Shown: in pieces, positions 1 to 10,351 of the stretch
Layout of the letters: each line of letters starts with the position of its first letter
Position numbering within the stretch: position 1 is the first letter of the stretch
DNA from: Croceicoccus pelagius
Lineage (GTDB): Bacteria > Pseudomonadota > Alphaproteobacteria > Sphingomonadales > Sphingomonadaceae
Assembly: GCF_001661915.1 (NCBI RefSeq)
Contig: NZ_LYWY01000040.1
Coordinates: 62,001-126,000, forward strand
Direction of reading: 5' to 3'
DNA: 64,000 nucleotides
Program-made: the position numbers and the translations under genes
Notes under the pieces: generated by a model
What the model saw: the letters and a program-made list of their open reading frames with translations, nothing else
What the model was told of the DNA's origin: nothing
The model's database searches: none

Positions 1-1164
1 CTGGAACTCGCTCATATGGTCGCGCAGGCGAGTGTAGCGGTGCGGCTGCGCCACGGCGATGACGCGCCCCCCTCTCCCGCTACTGCCCGCCCCTTCGCGC
101 GCGGCGGAAAGCACGGCGCGGATCTCTACGGGGTGGTGGCCATAGTCGTCGATGACGATCGCCGGCTCGGCTCCCGTCGCGATCTCGCCCACCTTCGTAA
201 AGCGGCGCTTCACGCCCGAGAAGCGCGAGAAGCCATCAGAAATCGTCCCGTGCGGGCACTGCATTTCAAGCGCGACGGCAATCGCGGCCAGCGAGTTCTG
301 CACGTTGTGGCGGCCCGCCATCGGCAGGTCGACGCCCTCGATCTTGTCGACATGGCCATCGCGGTGGCGGATCGACACGTCGAACCTGTTGCCACCGGGA
401 TAGGGCTGCACATTCTCGCCGCGCACGTCGGCCTGCGCGGAAAAGCCGTAAGTGACCACGCGCCGGTCGCGGATTTTTGGCAGGATCGCCTGAACCTCGG
501 GATGGTCGATGCACAGCACCGCCGCGCCGTAGAAAGGCACGTTCTCGATGAATTCGACGAAGGCGTCCTTCACCGCATCGAAGCTGCCGTAATGGTCGAG
601 ATGTTCGGGATCGATATTGGTGACGACCGCGATCTGCCCGTCGAGACGCAGGAAGGACCCGTCGCTCTCGTCCGCTTCGACGACCATCCAGTCGCTCTCA
701 CCCACGCGCGCGTTCGAACCGTAGGAATTGATGATGCCGCCGTTGATGACCGTCGGATCGACCCCGCCCGCGTCAAGCAGCGCAGCGATCATCGAGGTTG
801 TCGTCGTCTTGCCGTGCGTGCCCGCAACCGCGACCGTGCGTTTGAGGCGCATCAGTTCGGCCAGCATTTCCGCGCGGCGCACTACGGGGATGCGGTTTTC
901 CAACGCATAAACCACTTCGGGATTGTCGCGCTTCACCGCGGTCGAGGTGACGAGGACGGCGACCCCTTCGAGGTTCTCGCCCTTCTGCCCGATCATCACC
1001 GGGATGCCCTTCTTGCGAAGCCCCTCCACGACGTAGCTTTCGTTGATGTCCGACCCCTGCACCGAATAGCCCAGGTTGTGCATCACTTCGGCAATGCCGG
1101 ACATGCCGATGCCGCCGATGCCGGCGAAGTGGATCGTGCCGATGTCGGTCGAAACGCCCTTCAT
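1..1164 (-). CDS. murC: UDP-N-acetylmuramate--L-alanine ligase MurC (3' end outside window)
   Basis: MurC adds L-alanine to UDP-MurNAc in the cytoplasm, the first step of the peptidoglycan stem peptide. The reading frame begins at an ATG (complement of 1162-1164) and stays open to the window edge, giving 388 codons. Visible motifs are the N-terminal nucleotide-fold glycine loop GIGGIGMSG at about residues 15-23, the ATP loop AGTHGKTTT at about 114-122, and the Mur ligase central-domain run EADESDGSF. The start overlaps the murG stop as ATGA, so it is probably translationally coupled. Only the last part of the C-terminal domain is missing. Confidence 0.96.
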   Translation of the reverse strand, partial: MKGVSTDIGTIHFAGIGGIGMSGIAEVMHNLGYSVQGSDINESYVVEGLRKKGIPVMIGQKGENLEGVAVLVTSTAVKRDNPEVVYALENRIPVVRRAEMLAELMRLKRTVAVAGTHGKTTTTSMIAALLDAGGVDPTVINGGIINSYGSNARVGESDWMVVEADESDGSFLRLDGQIAVVTNIDPEHLDHYGSFDAVKDAFVEFIENVPFYGAAVLCIDHPEVQAILPKIRDRRVVTYGFSAQADVRGENVQPYPGGNRFDVSIRHRDGHVDKIEGVDLPMAGRHNVQNSLAAIAVALEMQCPHGTISDGFSRFSGVKRRFTKVGEIATGAEPAIVIDDYGHHPVEIRAVLSAAREGAGSSGRGGRVIAVAQPHRYTRLRDHMSEFQ

Positions 1165-2333
1165 GCGCCTGCTCCTGCGGTCTGGGTGGAAGTTTCGGGC
1201 GCTGCCGACTTGCCGACGCGGATCACGTCCATCAGCGGCGCGCCGCCGAAGCTTTCCACCAGGTCGGCCAGGTCCTTTGCCGCATTTGGGCGGCCGCAGT
1301 TCCAGGCCATGTGCGCGGCATTGCCCAGCGTTTCGGGATCGGCTGCCATCGCCTCGATCTGGCGGGACAGTTCCTCGGGCGTGAACCTGTCCTGCCGGAT
1401 GGATCGCGCGCCGCCCGCTTCTGCCATGTCGCGCGCATTGGCGGACTGGTGATCGTCCATGGCACTGGGCAGCGGGATCAGGATCGCGGGGCGGCCCACG
1501 GCGGTCAGTTCGGCAATGGTCGATGCGCCCGCGCGGCCGATGAACAGGTGCGCGTCGGCAAGGCGTTCGGCCATGTCCTCGAAATAAGTGCCCAGCTCGG
1601 CGGGAATTTCGTGACGCTGATAGGCCTCGCGCACCGTATCGATGTCAGCGGCGCGGCACTGCTGCGTCACCTGCAACCGGTGCCGAATGCTCTTGGGCAA
1701 TTGCGCCAGGCCGTCGGGAACGACCTTGGACAGCACCGTCGCGCCCTGGCTACCGCCGGTGACGAGCACGCGCAGAAGGCCATTTTCGCTGAACGCCGGA
1801 TAAGGGCGGTCGCGCAGCTTGAGCACTTCGGCACGGACGGGATTGCCGACGAGGTGGATCTTATCCGCCGTGCCCGCAGGCATTCGTTCGATCTTTTCGT
1901 AGGCTGTGGCGATCGCCGCGACGCTACGGGCAAGGAAACGGTTCACGCGGCCCAGCACCGCGTTCTGTTCGTGGATCACCGACGGCACTTTGGCGGCGCG
2001 CGCGGCAAGCAGCGTGGGAAGTGCGGGGTATCCGCCGAAACCGACGACGGCGCTCGGCTCGATCTCTTTCAGAAGGCGCAGCGCCATGCTCCGCCCATTC
2101 CAGATCGCGATCAGGGCCTTGACGCGGGCCAGCAGTCCGCCCTGCATCCGGCCCGCGGGCAGGACGTGGACCGACAGGCCGTCGGGCACGCCGGGTATCG
2201 CCTCGCCCCGGCTGTCGGTGACAAGCGCGACCTGGTGCCCGCGCGCGAGCAGCTCGCTCGCCAGCGCGAATGCGGGGATCATGTGCCCGCCGGTGCCCCC
2301 GGCGGCTAGTACGTAATGGCGCGTGACGCTCAT
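1161..2333 (-). CDS. murG: Undecaprenyldiphospho-muramoylpentapeptide GlcNAc transferase MurG
   Basis: MurG transfers GlcNAc from UDP-GlcNAc to lipid I to make lipid II on the inner face of the membrane. The protein of 390 residues opens with the GT-B glycine loop GGTGGH at residues 12-17, and has the second-domain run GGSQGA and the donor-binding stretch [12 protein letters not shown] chose the ATG giving [13 protein letters not shown] rather than the in-frame ATG 16 codons upstream, because MurG proteins begin just before the glycine loop. It lies 19 bp after ftsW and overlaps murC by ATGA. Confidence 0.96.
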   Translation of the reverse strand: MSVTRHYVLAAGGTGGHMIPAFALASELLARGHQVALVTDSRGEAIPGVPDGLSVHVLPAGRMQGGLLARVKALIAIWNGRSMALRLLKEIEPSAVVGFGGYPALPTLLAARAAKVPSVIHEQNAVLGRVNRFLARSVAAIATAYEKIERMPAGTADKIHLVGNPVRAEVLKLRDRPYPAFSENGLLRVLVTGGSQGATVLSKVVPDGLAQLPKSIRHRLQVTQQCRAADIDTVREAYQRHEIPAELGTYFEDMAERLADAHLFIGRAGASTIAELTAVGRPAILIPLPSAMDDHQSANARDMAEAGGARSIRQDRFTPEELSRQIEAMAADPETLGNAAHMAWNCGRPNAAKDLADLVESFGGAPLMDVIRVGKSAAPETSTQTAGAGA

Positions 2334-2352
2334 CGCCTCAGCTATCGTCCTT

Positions 2353-3579
2353 CTATCGTCTCGGCCCCTTGGGGAGCCCATCGCGCGTCAGATACGGGTT
2401 GCGCCGCGTAACCGCCAGTAGCAGCCCGACGGTAAGGCACAGCGCGATCATCGAGGAACCGCCGTAGGAAATCAGCGGCAGGGTCATGCCCTTGGACGGG
2501 AACAGTTGCAGGTTCACCGCCATGTTGATGAAGGCCTGCCCGCCAAGCAGCGCCGCAAGACCCGTACCGGCCAAAAGGGTGAACAGGTCGTCCTCCCCCG
2601 CAAGCCGCCACAGGACGCGAACAACCAATGCGCAAAACAGCAGGGCGATCCCGGCAACCGCGATCAGGCCGAATTCCTCGCCGATGACCGACAGGATATA
2701 GTCGGTATGCGCCTCGGGCAGGGCGTTCTTGCGTTCGCCCATCCACAGCCCCCGTCCGAACCAGCCCCCGTTGGTCAGCGTCTTGTTGGCAAGGTCGACC
2801 TGGCTGTACGCCTCCGTCCCGCCGAGGAAGTCGTCGATACGGCGGCGCGCGTTGTCATAGAAGAAGTAGGCCGCCACGATCAGAGCGACGATCCCGCCCA
2901 TCGCCCAGCCCACGCGCTGCAAAGGCAGGCCGACGGTGACGACCAGCACGAACCACACGCCGCACAGCAGCATCGCGGTGCCGAAGTCGGGCTGAAGCAT
3001 CAGCAGGCCGACCGACACCGCAAGCACCGCGCCCGAAAGGACCATGACCGGAAGCTGCGGATCGCGCACGCGCCACGACAGGATCCACGCCATCATGATC
3101 GTGAAGGCGGGCTTGTAGAATTCGGACGGCTGGAAGGATGCACCCAGCCTGATCCAGCGGCGCGCGCCGTTGATTTCAGAACCTACGAAGGGCACCGCGA
3201 TCAACAGGATGAACATTCCCGCCCCAAGCAGGATCGATAGCCTGCGCGCGGATTCGCGCGGCAGCAGGCTGGCCGCGAACATCGTGGCGATGCCCATGAC
3301 CAGCCAGGTCAGGTGCATCCAGAAAAAGTGCAGGTCCGACAGTTTCGTTTCCGCCGTCGACAGGCGATGCGCGCTGGCCGCGCTGCCCGCGGCGACGCCG
3401 ATGATACCCGCCGTCATCAACAGGGCGACGATGGACAGCAGGACCTTGTCGATCTCGCGCCACCAGACGGTGAGTTCGTGCCAGCGGCCATTGCGGCGGG
3501 TGGTCGAGCGGCGGGCGATATGGACGCCGCCCGCGCCGCTCTGGAAATTGCCGCCTTCGAATTGCGGAGCAAGGCTCAC
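2353..3579 (-). CDS. ftsW: Septal peptidoglycan polymerase FtsW
   Basis: FtsW is the SEDS-family glycosyltransferase that polymerises lipid II at the septum together with FtsI. The 408-residue product has about ten hydrophobic segments and family runs such as GARRWIRLG and QPSEFYKPA. It also has AHTDYILSVIGEEFG and the C-terminal ISYGGSS. The start is a GTG that shares GTGA with the murD stop; a GGGGGGAG ribosome site lies just upstream. An upstream ATG in the same frame lies inside murD and gives an implausible Arg-rich extension, so I rejected it. Confidence 0.95.
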   Translation of the reverse strand: MSLAPQFEGGNFQSGAGGVHIARRSTTRRNGRWHELTVWWREIDKVLLSIVALLMTAGIIGVAAGSAASAHRLSTAETKLSDLHFFWMHLTWLVMGIATMFAASLLPRESARRLSILLGAGMFILLIAVPFVGSEINGARRWIRLGASFQPSEFYKPAFTIMMAWILSWRVRDPQLPVMVLSGAVLAVSVGLLMLQPDFGTAMLLCGVWFVLVVTVGLPLQRVGWAMGGIVALIVAAYFFYDNARRRIDDFLGGTEAYSQVDLANKTLTNGGWFGRGLWMGERKNALPEAHTDYILSVIGEEFGLIAVAGIALLFCALVVRVLWRLAGEDDLFTLLAGTGLAALLGGQAFINMAVNLQLFPSKGMTLPLISYGGSSMIALCLTVGLLLAVTRRNPYLTRDGLPKGPRR

Positions 3580-4940
3580 GATGCGTCTCCCCCCAATGAC
3601 CGGACGATGCTGACAAAGGCCTCCCCGCGCTTTTCGTAGTCGCGGAACTGGTCGAAACTCGCACACGCGGGGCTGAGCAGGACGACATCGCCCTCACCCG
3701 CAGCGGCGGCAGCGGCGCACACCGCCTCTGCCATCAGTTCGGCACGTACGACTTTGGGCACGCGGCCGTCCAGAAGCTGCGCGAACATGGGCCCTGCCTC
3801 GCCAATGGTGTAGGCGGCCGCGACATTGCCAAGGTGCGGTTCGATTTCGGCAAGGCTGTCGCCTTTGGGCAAACCGCCGACGATCCAGTGCACGCGCGGC
3901 TTGCCGGCGATCGGCGGAAACGCGGCCAGCGCGGGGGCGGCGGAGGCGGGATTGGTCGCCTTGGAATCGTTGACGAACAGCGCGCCGCCGACAGTATCCA
4001 CCCGCTCCATCCGGTGCGGGAGACCGGGGAAGCTTTTCAGCCCCGCCTCGATCTGGTTGTCGGTCAGCCCCATGCGCCGCGCGGCGGCGACGGCGGCGGC
4101 TGAATTGCCCATGTTGTGGGGGCCTTGCAGCGCGGGCCAGTCGGCCTGGTTGCCGGGGATCGTCACGTCCTCGATCACCACGGGCGCGCGGCCATCAAGC
4201 GCGCGGGCGACGGGGCGGATCTGTTTAAGCGAGTGCCGGTCGACGATGGCAAGCCCGCGCCCGTGCTGCATCTCGAACAAACGGGCCTTCGACGCGGCAT
4301 AGCCGGGGAAGCCCTCGTCGTAGCGGTCGAGGTGATCGGGCGAAATATTCAGAAGGATCGCGATGTCGGCTTCAAGGCTGCGCGTCAGGTCGATCTGGTA
4401 GCTCGATAGTTCCAGCACATAGACCCCGCCCTCGGGCAGCGGCTCGGTACCCAGGATCGGAATACCGATGTTCCCGCCAAGCCGCGCCACGCGCCCCGCG
4501 TTTTCCAGCAGGTGGTGGATCAGCGCGGTCGTCGTCGACTTGCCGTTGGTGCCGGTGATGGCGACCACACCATGCGCGGGCAGCGCCTTGCGGGCCGCGG
4601 CGAACAGTTCGATGTCGCCGATCAGCGGTACGTTGGCGGTGCGCGCGATGTCGGCGATGGGGTGGCGGTTTATCGGCACGCCGGGCGATACGACGATGCC
4701 CTTGCAGCCCTTCACCGTTTCCGGCGTCAGTTCTGCGACGGTGCAGGCGCCGAGGGCATCGGCGAATATCGTCTCCGCCTCTTCGCGCGCGCTTTCGTTG
4801 CGGTCCCACGCCACGACGCTGGCGCCTGCGGCGCACAGCGCACGCACGGTGGCAAGCCCGCTGCGTGCCAGCCCGAGCACCGCGTAGCGCGATCCGTCGA
4901 AGATCGCGCGCGGCAGGATCGAGGCCGGCTGCCCGTTCAC
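3576..4940 (-). CDS. murD: UDP-N-acetylmuramoylalanine--D-glutamate ligase MurD
   Basis: MurD adds D-glutamate to UDP-MurNAc-L-Ala. The 454-residue protein has the family layout: an N-terminal uracil-binding domain ([10 protein letters not shown], about 21-30), the ATP loop GTNGKST at 130-136, the central run ISPDHLDRY, and a C-terminal domain with [11 protein letters not shown] and a late [12 protein letters not shown]. Its GTG start overlaps the mraY stop by GTGA, and its stop overlaps the ftsW start in the same way, so three genes in a row are coupled. Confidence 0.96.
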   Translation of the reverse strand: MNGQPASILPRAIFDGSRYAVLGLARSGLATVRALCAAGASVVAWDRNESAREEAETIFADALGACTVAELTPETVKGCKGIVVSPGVPINRHPIADIARTANVPLIGDIELFAAARKALPAHGVVAITGTNGKSTTTALIHHLLENAGRVARLGGNIGIPILGTEPLPEGGVYVLELSSYQIDLTRSLEADIAILLNISPDHLDRYDEGFPGYAASKARLFEMQHGRGLAIVDRHSLKQIRPVARALDGRAPVVIEDVTIPGNQADWPALQGPHNMGNSAAAVAAARRMGLTDNQIEAGLKSFPGLPHRMERVDTVGGALFVNDSKATNPASAAPALAAFPPIAGKPRVHWIVGGLPKGDSLAEIEPHLGNVAAAYTIGEAGPMFAQLLDGRVPKVVRAELMAEAVCAAAAAAGEGDVVLLSPACASFDQFRDYEKRGEAFVSIVRSLGGDAS

Positions 4941-5998
4941 CGCAGTTTCAGCGTGGCAAGGCCGATCACCGCAAGCACGATGGCGACGATCCAGAAACGG
5001 ATCACGACAGTGCTCTCGGCCCAGCCCTTCTGTTCATAGTGGTGGTGGATCGGCGCCATGCGGAAGATGCGCCTGCCCGTCCGCTTGAACCAGAAGACCT
5101 GCACGATGACCGACACGGCTTCCAGCACGAAAAGCCCGCCGACGATGGCGAGCACGACTTCGTGGTGCGCGGCGACGGCGATCACGCCCAGCGCGCCGCC
5201 AAGGGCCAGCGAACCGGTATCGCCCATGAAGACGGCGGCGGGAGGTGCATTGAACCACAGGAAGGCAAGCCCCGCCCCGATGATCGCGGCGCACAGGATC
5301 GCCAGTTCGCCCGCGCCCTCGACATAAGGAATGCCCAGGTATTCGGCAAAGTCTGTGCGACCGACCAGATAGGCGATGATCGCGAAAGTGCCCGATGCGA
5401 TGATGACCGGCATGATCGCCAGCCCGTCGAGCCCGTCGGTCAGGTTCACGGCATTGCCCGCCCCTACGATCACGAAAGCGGCAAATACGTAATAGATTGG
5501 CCCCAGCGGGATGCCGAAAGTCATGAAGGGCAAATAGAGCGTGGTGTCATCGACCACGAGCCACGCGGCCAGCCCTGCAATCAGGAATTCGAAGAACAGG
5601 CGCACCTTGCCCGACAGGCCCTTGTGCGAACGCTTCGTCACCTTGTCGTAATCGTCCAGGAAACCGATCAGGCCGAAACCGACCGTCACCGCGATGCAGG
5701 CCCATACCATGAAGCTGGTAAGATCCATCCACAGCAGCATCGAGATCAACAGCGAGGTCATGATCAGCAAGCCCCCCATCGTGGGCGTACCGCGCTTGGC
5801 AAGGTGCGTCTGCGGGCCGTCGGCGCGGATCGGCTGGCCTTTGCCTTGGCTGACCCGAAGGTAACCGATGAAGCGAGGACCGATGATCATGCCGATGGTC
5901 AGCGCCGTCAGCAGGCAGGCGCCTGCGCGAAAGCTCTGGTAACGGACAAGGTTTGCCAGTCCCTCGAACTCGAAAAACTGGGCAAGCAGGTAAAGCAT
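4937..5998 (-). CDS. mraY: Phospho-N-acetylmuramoyl-pentapeptide transferase MraY
   Basis: MraY moves phospho-MurNAc-pentapeptide from UDP to undecaprenyl phosphate to form lipid I. It is a 353-residue multi-pass inner-membrane protein. Catalytic signatures are present: the Asp pair in [18 protein letters not shown], and the histidine-rich loop PIHHHYE. GAGGAG sits seven bases before the ATG. Unlike its neighbours it does not overlap the gene before it: 146 bp separate it from the MurF-like stop, so it may have its own promoter or depend on readthrough of a structured spacer. Confidence 0.96.
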   Translation of the reverse strand: MLYLLAQFFEFEGLANLVRYQSFRAGACLLTALTIGMIIGPRFIGYLRVSQGKGQPIRADGPQTHLAKRGTPTMGGLLIMTSLLISMLLWMDLTSFMVWACIAVTVGFGLIGFLDDYDKVTKRSHKGLSGKVRLFFEFLIAGLAAWLVVDDTTLYLPFMTFGIPLGPIYYVFAAFVIVGAGNAVNLTDGLDGLAIMPVIIASGTFAIIAYLVGRTDFAEYLGIPYVEGAGELAILCAAIIGAGLAFLWFNAPPAAVFMGDTGSLALGGALGVIAVAAHHEVVLAIVGGLFVLEAVSVIVQVFWFKRTGRRIFRMAPIHHHYEQKGWAESTVVIRFWIVAIVLAVIGLATLKLR

Positions 5999-6080
5999 CG
6001 GCGCTCCTCAGCGGTGCTCTGGACAATGGCGGGCGGGCGCGAAGCCCGAACCGGAAAACGCGTAGTCCTGCCATGCGCGA

Positions 6081-6108
6081 AGCGGCCCGCCTTGTGAAGC
6101 GGGCCGCT
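6081..6108 (-). other. Strong hairpin in the murF-like/mraY spacer
   Basis: The 146-bp gap 5999-6144 is the only sizeable break in the cluster. It holds a perfect 10-bp inverted repeat (AGCGGCCCGC and GCGGGCCGCT, 8-base loop). No T-run follows in the direction of transcription, so it does not look like a simple intrinsic terminator. It could be an RNA processing or stability element, or a scar. No coding sequence is recognisable in the gap. Confidence 0.6.
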
Positions 6109-6144
6109 GTTCATTTCCCCAGTGGGGCCGGGGAAACGGCGGCC

Positions 6145-7098
6145 TCAGACTGCGACCGTCCCGGGCAATGCACGGTCCGTCGAACCGGCGGATTGCAGCA
6201 CGAGCGCGGCGCATCCCATCGAGGCCCCTGCGGCACGCATCGCGCCGAACACGGCAAGCGAGGCGCAGGCGTCGCCGAAATGCTGGCCGAGCGAGAAGCA
6301 CATGCGCTGACCCATGATCTCTGCCGTTACCAGCCATCCACCGTCGAAACCGCCAACGGCATCGAGCAAGCAGATGTCGGCGCTGGCCTTGCGGCCATAG
6401 CCGAAAACCTGCGCGCCGGCATCGAGTGCTGCGGCGCGCCAGCAGGCGAAGTCGGGATGGTCGGCGGGAAGCACGGCGGCACCGCCCGACTGGAGCGCTG
6501 CGCCTGCGCGCATGCCCTCGGCCCGCGAAAGTTCGCGTCCGCCGACAAAGATATGCGGGCGAAGGCGTTCGATCGAGGCGCATTCGTCGATGTTGAAGAC
6601 CGCGTGGCTGCGATCGGCGGCAAGGCCCGAAAGCGCGGCATCAAGGCCGTCTGCCATGTTAGCCTTCAGCGCAAGACCGCGGCTTGCCATGTTGAGCGCG
6701 GTGAAGATGGAGCGGCCGACCGGCGTTCCGGCCATACCGGCATGCGCGACGATCGTGGCGCGGGCGCGCGACCGGGCGGCGCGGGCAAGGCGGGCCAGCG
6801 CCTCGTCGATGTCGGCGACCAGGATATGGGGACCGCGCACCGGGCGCGTAGTGACGACGCCGACCGCGCCGCGCGCAAGGGCGGCAACCGCGTCGACTTC
6901 GCCGCGCGCGAAATAGAGCGCGCCGGGTTCGACTTTCGCGGGACTCATCGCGATGGAATGGGCCGCGAAGTCGCCATGCGCTTCGCCGCCTGTGGACAGG
7001 GCGACCGTGTGGGCGCGCCACAAGGTGCGATAGGCGGTGCCGTCGCTTTCCTCGATGATGGCGCGGCGGGTGGCGGTAGGTACTGGCTGAGCGCTCAT
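6145..7098 (-). CDS. Truncated, degenerate MurF-like protein in the murF slot
   Basis: This gene occupies the position of murF between murE and mraY and overlaps murE by ATGA, but it does not look like a working ligase. It has 317 residues where MurF usually has about 450-480. The N-terminal UDP-substrate domain is recognisable (SPAKVEPGALYFARGEVDA, then HILVADIDEALARLA). Where the ATP loop GSxGKT should be it reads AGTPVGRSIF (about 123-132), with Lys replaced by Arg. The central-domain glutamate motif and the Asn-x-x-x-x-His motif are also not recognisable, and the C-terminal ligase domain is absent. No frame of the following gap restores that domain. It could be a pseudoenzyme that binds substrate or MurE/MraY, or a decaying gene. 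A complete murF must then lie outside this window. The frame is intact for over 950 bp, which favours an expressed protein. Confidence 0.8.
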   Translation of the reverse strand: MSAQPVPTATRRAIIEESDGTAYRTLWRAHTVALSTGGEAHGDFAAHSIAMSPAKVEPGALYFARGEVDAVAALARGAVGVVTTRPVRGPHILVADIDEALARLARAARSRARATIVAHAGMAGTPVGRSIFTALNMASRGLALKANMADGLDAALSGLAADRSHAVFNIDECASIERLRPHIFVGGRELSRAEGMRAGAALQSGGAAVLPADHPDFACWRAAALDAGAQVFGYGRKASADICLLDAVGGFDGGWLVTAEIMGQRMCFSLGQHFGDACASLAVFGAMRAAGASMGCAALVLQSAGSTDRALPGTVAV

Positions 7099-8570
7099 GC
7101 TGCACATTCCCTGGCTACGGTTACGTCGTCGAAAGGATGGACCCGGGCATTTTCCCCGCGTCCGATGATCTGCCCCTGTTCATGCCCCTTGCCGGCGAGG
7201 AGGACGATGTCGCCCCGGCCCGCCTGCTTTATCGCGGCGGCGATAGCGTCACGCCGGCCCGCAATTTCCGTGATGTTGTCCGCGTCGCCTGCCCCGGCGA
7301 CGATGGCTGCCCTGATGTCCGCAGGGTCTTCGCCGCGCGGGTTGTCGTCCGTCACGATGGCGACGTCCGAGTGGGCGGAAACGATCTCGCCCATGGGCGC
7401 GCGCTTGCCAGTGTCCCGGTCTCCGCCCGCGCCGAATACGGTGATGAGCCTGCCCTTCACATGCGGGCGCAACGCGAAGATCGCGGCCTCCAGCGCATCG
7501 GGCGTGTGGGCATAGTCGACATAGACCGGCGCGCCCGCGCGGTTGATCGCGGCACGTTCCAGACGCCCGCGCACCGGCTGAAGCCGGGAAAGCGCGTCGA
7601 ACACCTCTTTGGCGCCCGGCCCGGCCTCTTCCGCCGTCGCCAGCACGAGACCCGCCGCGACAAGCGCGTTCGCGGCCTGATAGGCCCCGATCAGCGGCAA
7701 GGAGACCTTGTATTGCTCTCCCATGAAGGAAAGCTTCAGCACCTGACCCAGCTCGGTCGGTGTGCGTTCGAGCAGGCGGATCCCGTAATCCGCGGCATCC
7801 GCCTGCTCGCCCACTTCGAACACGCGAAGACCCCGCCGTTTCGCATGTTCGCAGGCCGCGCCGGAGCGCGGATCATCCATCCAGATCACGGCCGATCCAC
7901 CATCCGAGACGACCTCGTCGAAGAGGCGCATCTTGGCGGCGAAATAGGCCTCCATGTCGGCGTGATAATCCAGATGGTCGCGGGAAAGGTTGGTGAAGGC
8001 GCCGGCTGCGACCTGAAGGCCTTCGTTGCGATACTGGGAAAGACCGTGGCTCGACGCTTCGTAGGCGACGTGGGTCACGCCTTCGCGCGCCAGGCCGGTC
8101 ATGTTCGAAAGGAACGTCACGATGTCGGGCGTGGTAAGTCCTGTCGAAACGCTCGCATCGGGCGTGGTGACGCCCAGCGTGCCGATGGACGCGGCGGAGT
8201 TGCCGCACATGCGCCAGATCTGACGGGTCATTTCGACCGTGCTGGTCTTGCCGTTGGTGCCGGTGACGGCCACCACGGTGCGCGGCGTGGGGGTGAAGAA
8301 CTGTGCGGCCAGCTTGGCAAAGGCGCGGCGCGGATCGGCATCGGCGATGTGGATCGCGCCCTCGACCTTCGCTGCGGGGCGTGCGACGACGGCGATCGCG
8401 CCGTCCTTTATGGCGGCAGGAATGAAATCCTCACCGTTCACCGTGCTGCCCTGAAACGCGCCGAACACGGTGCCGGGCGCGACCTTGCGGTTGTCGATGG
8501 CAAAGCCGGTGACATCGGCATCGCCCGATACGGTCAGGCCAGCGCGCTGAGAGAGGGTGGAAAGCTTCAT
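7095..8570 (-). CDS. murE: UDP-MurNAc-L-Ala-D-Glu--2,6-diaminopimelate ligase MurE
   Basis: MurE adds the third stem-peptide residue. The DNPR motif (in TDDNPRGEDP) is the signature of enzymes that add meso-diaminopimelate, as expected in a Gram-negative. The 491-residue protein has an N-terminal substrate domain, the ATP loop GTNGKTST at 104-111, NLSRDHLDYH in the central domain, and VDYAHTPDALE plus GAGGDRD in the C-terminal half. I used the ATG giving MKLSTLSQ, which overlaps the ftsI stop as TGATG; a longer in-frame start would run into ftsI. Confidence 0.96.
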   Translation of the reverse strand: MKLSTLSQRAGLTVSGDADVTGFAIDNRKVAPGTVFGAFQGSTVNGEDFIPAAIKDGAIAVVARPAAKVEGAIHIADADPRRAFAKLAAQFFTPTPRTVVAVTGTNGKTSTVEMTRQIWRMCGNSAASIGTLGVTTPDASVSTGLTTPDIVTFLSNMTGLAREGVTHVAYEASSHGLSQYRNEGLQVAAGAFTNLSRDHLDYHADMEAYFAAKMRLFDEVVSDGGSAVIWMDDPRSGAACEHAKRRGLRVFEVGEQADAADYGIRLLERTPTELGQVLKLSFMGEQYKVSLPLIGAYQAANALVAAGLVLATAEEAGPGAKEVFDALSRLQPVRGRLERAAINRAGAPVYVDYAHTPDALEAAIFALRPHVKGRLITVFGAGGDRDTGKRAPMGEIVSAHSDVAIVTDDNPRGEDPADIRAAIVAGAGDADNITEIAGRRDAIAAAIKQAGRGDIVLLAGKGHEQGQIIGRGENARVHPFDDVTVARECAA

Positions 8571-10351
8571 CAGTGCGCCCCACCCTTTTCGATCAGGGGG
8601 CGTACGTCGGACAGGTCGATCTCGCGGTTTTCGTCCGGATAGACACCCAGCATCGGGCCGATGCGCGGGACGATGCGGCCGACGGCGGCTGCCGCGTTCC
8701 ATGCGGCGGTACGCTGATAGCTTGTGGCCGCGGTGCCCTTGGGCTCGTCATACATCGTGATGACGACATAGCGCGGATTGTCCATCGGGAAGGCCGATGC
8801 GAACGTGGTGACAAGCGAAGTGCGCCTGTAGCCGCCTTCGCCCGGCTTTTCGGCCGAACCGGTCTTGCCGCCAAGTCGGAAGCCCGGCGCGTCAGCCTTG
8901 CGGCCCGTGCCGTCGGTGACGATCAGGCGCAGCAGCTGGCGCATGCGGGCGCTGGTCGATTCCTTGAAAACGCGTCGGCCTTCGGGGACTTCGTTCGGAG
9001 CCAGCTTCTTCAGCGTTGCCGGACGCCACACCCCACCATTGACCATCGCGGCATAGGCGCTGGCAAGATGCAGCGGGGTCACCGCGATGCCGTGGCCATA
9101 GGACACCGTCATCGTCGTCAGGCGCGGCCATTCGCCGCTGCGCCAGATCGGGAAACCGCGGGCGGGCAGTTCGATATAGGGACGTTCGTTGAAGCCGAGC
9201 CGCTCCATCGTCGCCTTCATCCGCTTGCTGCCCAGTTCGTCGGCGATCTGCGCCGTGCCGATGTTGGACGAGTGAATCAGGATTTCGGGAACGTTGATGT
9301 TCTGGCCGATGGTGTGGCTGTCGCGAATGCGGAACCGACCCACCTGCAGCGGCTTGCCGGCGGGGTAGGTCTTGGCAAGGTTGGTCACCACGCCTGCATC
9401 GATCGCGGCGGCAACGGCCAGCGGCTTGAACGTCGAACCGAGTTCGTAGACCTGGTTGGTCACCCGGTTGAACATCAGCTCCATGCCCTTTTCGTCGATG
9501 TGATTGGGATCGAAGCTGGGCAGCGAGGCAAGCGCGACGACTTCGCCGGTATCGACATCGAGCACGATGCCGCCTGCGCCCTTGGCCTGCGAAAGGCCCA
9601 TACCGCGCAGCAGTTCGTCTTCAAGCGCGGCCTGAACGCGCGAATCGATGGCAAGAACCTGTTCGGTGCCGCGGGTCGACGGGTCGGTGAGCGAGGTGTT
9701 GAACACCTCTTCCATGCCGACGCGGCCCTTCCCGTCCGCCCCGACATAACCGAGGACGTGGGCGGCAAGGTTGCCTTCGGGGTAATAGCGGCTGGGCTCG
9801 GCAGGGGGCGACAGGGCCGGTTCGCCGATCTCGAAGACGCGGTTCGCCTCTTCAGGTAGGATGCGGCGGCGCAAGTACTGGCCCTTGCCCGATGCAAGGC
9901 GTTTTTCCAGGTCCGCCTCGTCCATGTCGGGGAAGATCGCAACCAGCTTCTTCGCCACTTCGCGCGGAGACCGGGTCAGCGGGTCGCCGCCTTCCATCGC
10001 CTTGGGATTGAACCACAGGGCATAGGACTTGAAGTCGCGGGCCAGCGGCACGCCGTTGCGATCGACGATCATGCCGCGATCGGGCAGCAGCGCGTCACCA
10101 GCCGGCGTCAGCCCGCCCGAACCGCCGAAGACGCCCATCATCGCGACGCGCAGCACCAGGACGGCGGTCGCCAGCGCAAAGACGAAAGCGATCAGCGCGA
10201 CGCGCTTGCGCGCCATCGTCAGGGTAGAAGCGCGAAGATCCGCACGGCGCCCGGGCGATGCCTGGGATGCCTGCGGAGTTGCCTGCCGTGCGCGGTGCCG
10301 GTGGGCGGGCCCGGTCAGGCCCTGGGCCGTTCCGAGCGGTATCGATGCCAT
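8570..10351 (-). CDS. ftsI: Septal transpeptidase FtsI (penicillin-binding protein 3)
   Basis: FtsI cross-links septal peptidoglycan with FtsW. The 593-residue protein has a cytoplasmic N-terminus of about 50 residues rich in Arg, one membrane anchor (about 50-70), a PBP dimerisation domain, and a transpeptidase domain with all three active-site motifs: STFK at 306-309 (nucleophile Ser), SSN at 361-363, and KTGS at 496-499. The start overlaps the ftsL stop as TAATG. Confidence 0.95.
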   Translation of the reverse strand: MASIPLGTAQGLTGPAHRHRARQATPQASQASPGRRADLRASTLTMARKRVALIAFVFALATAVLVLRVAMMGVFGGSGGLTPAGDALLPDRGMIVDRNGVPLARDFKSYALWFNPKAMEGGDPLTRSPREVAKKLVAIFPDMDEADLEKRLASGKGQYLRRRILPEEANRVFEIGEPALSPPAEPSRYYPEGNLAAHVLGYVGADGKGRVGMEEVFNTSLTDPSTRGTEQVLAIDSRVQAALEDELLRGMGLSQAKGAGGIVLDVDTGEVVALASLPSFDPNHIDEKGMELMFNRVTNQVYELGSTFKPLAVAAAIDAGVVTNLAKTYPAGKPLQVGRFRIRDSHTIGQNINVPEILIHSSNIGTAQIADELGSKRMKATMERLGFNERPYIELPARGFPIWRSGEWPRLTTMTVSYGHGIAVTPLHLASAYAAMVNGGVWRPATLKKLAPNEVPEGRRVFKESTSARMRQLLRLIVTDGTGRKADAPGFRLGGKTGSAEKPGEGGYRRTSLVTTFASAFPMDNPRYVVITMYDEPKGTAATSYQRTAAWNAAAAVGRIVPRIGPMLGVYPDENREIDLSDVRPLIEKGGAH

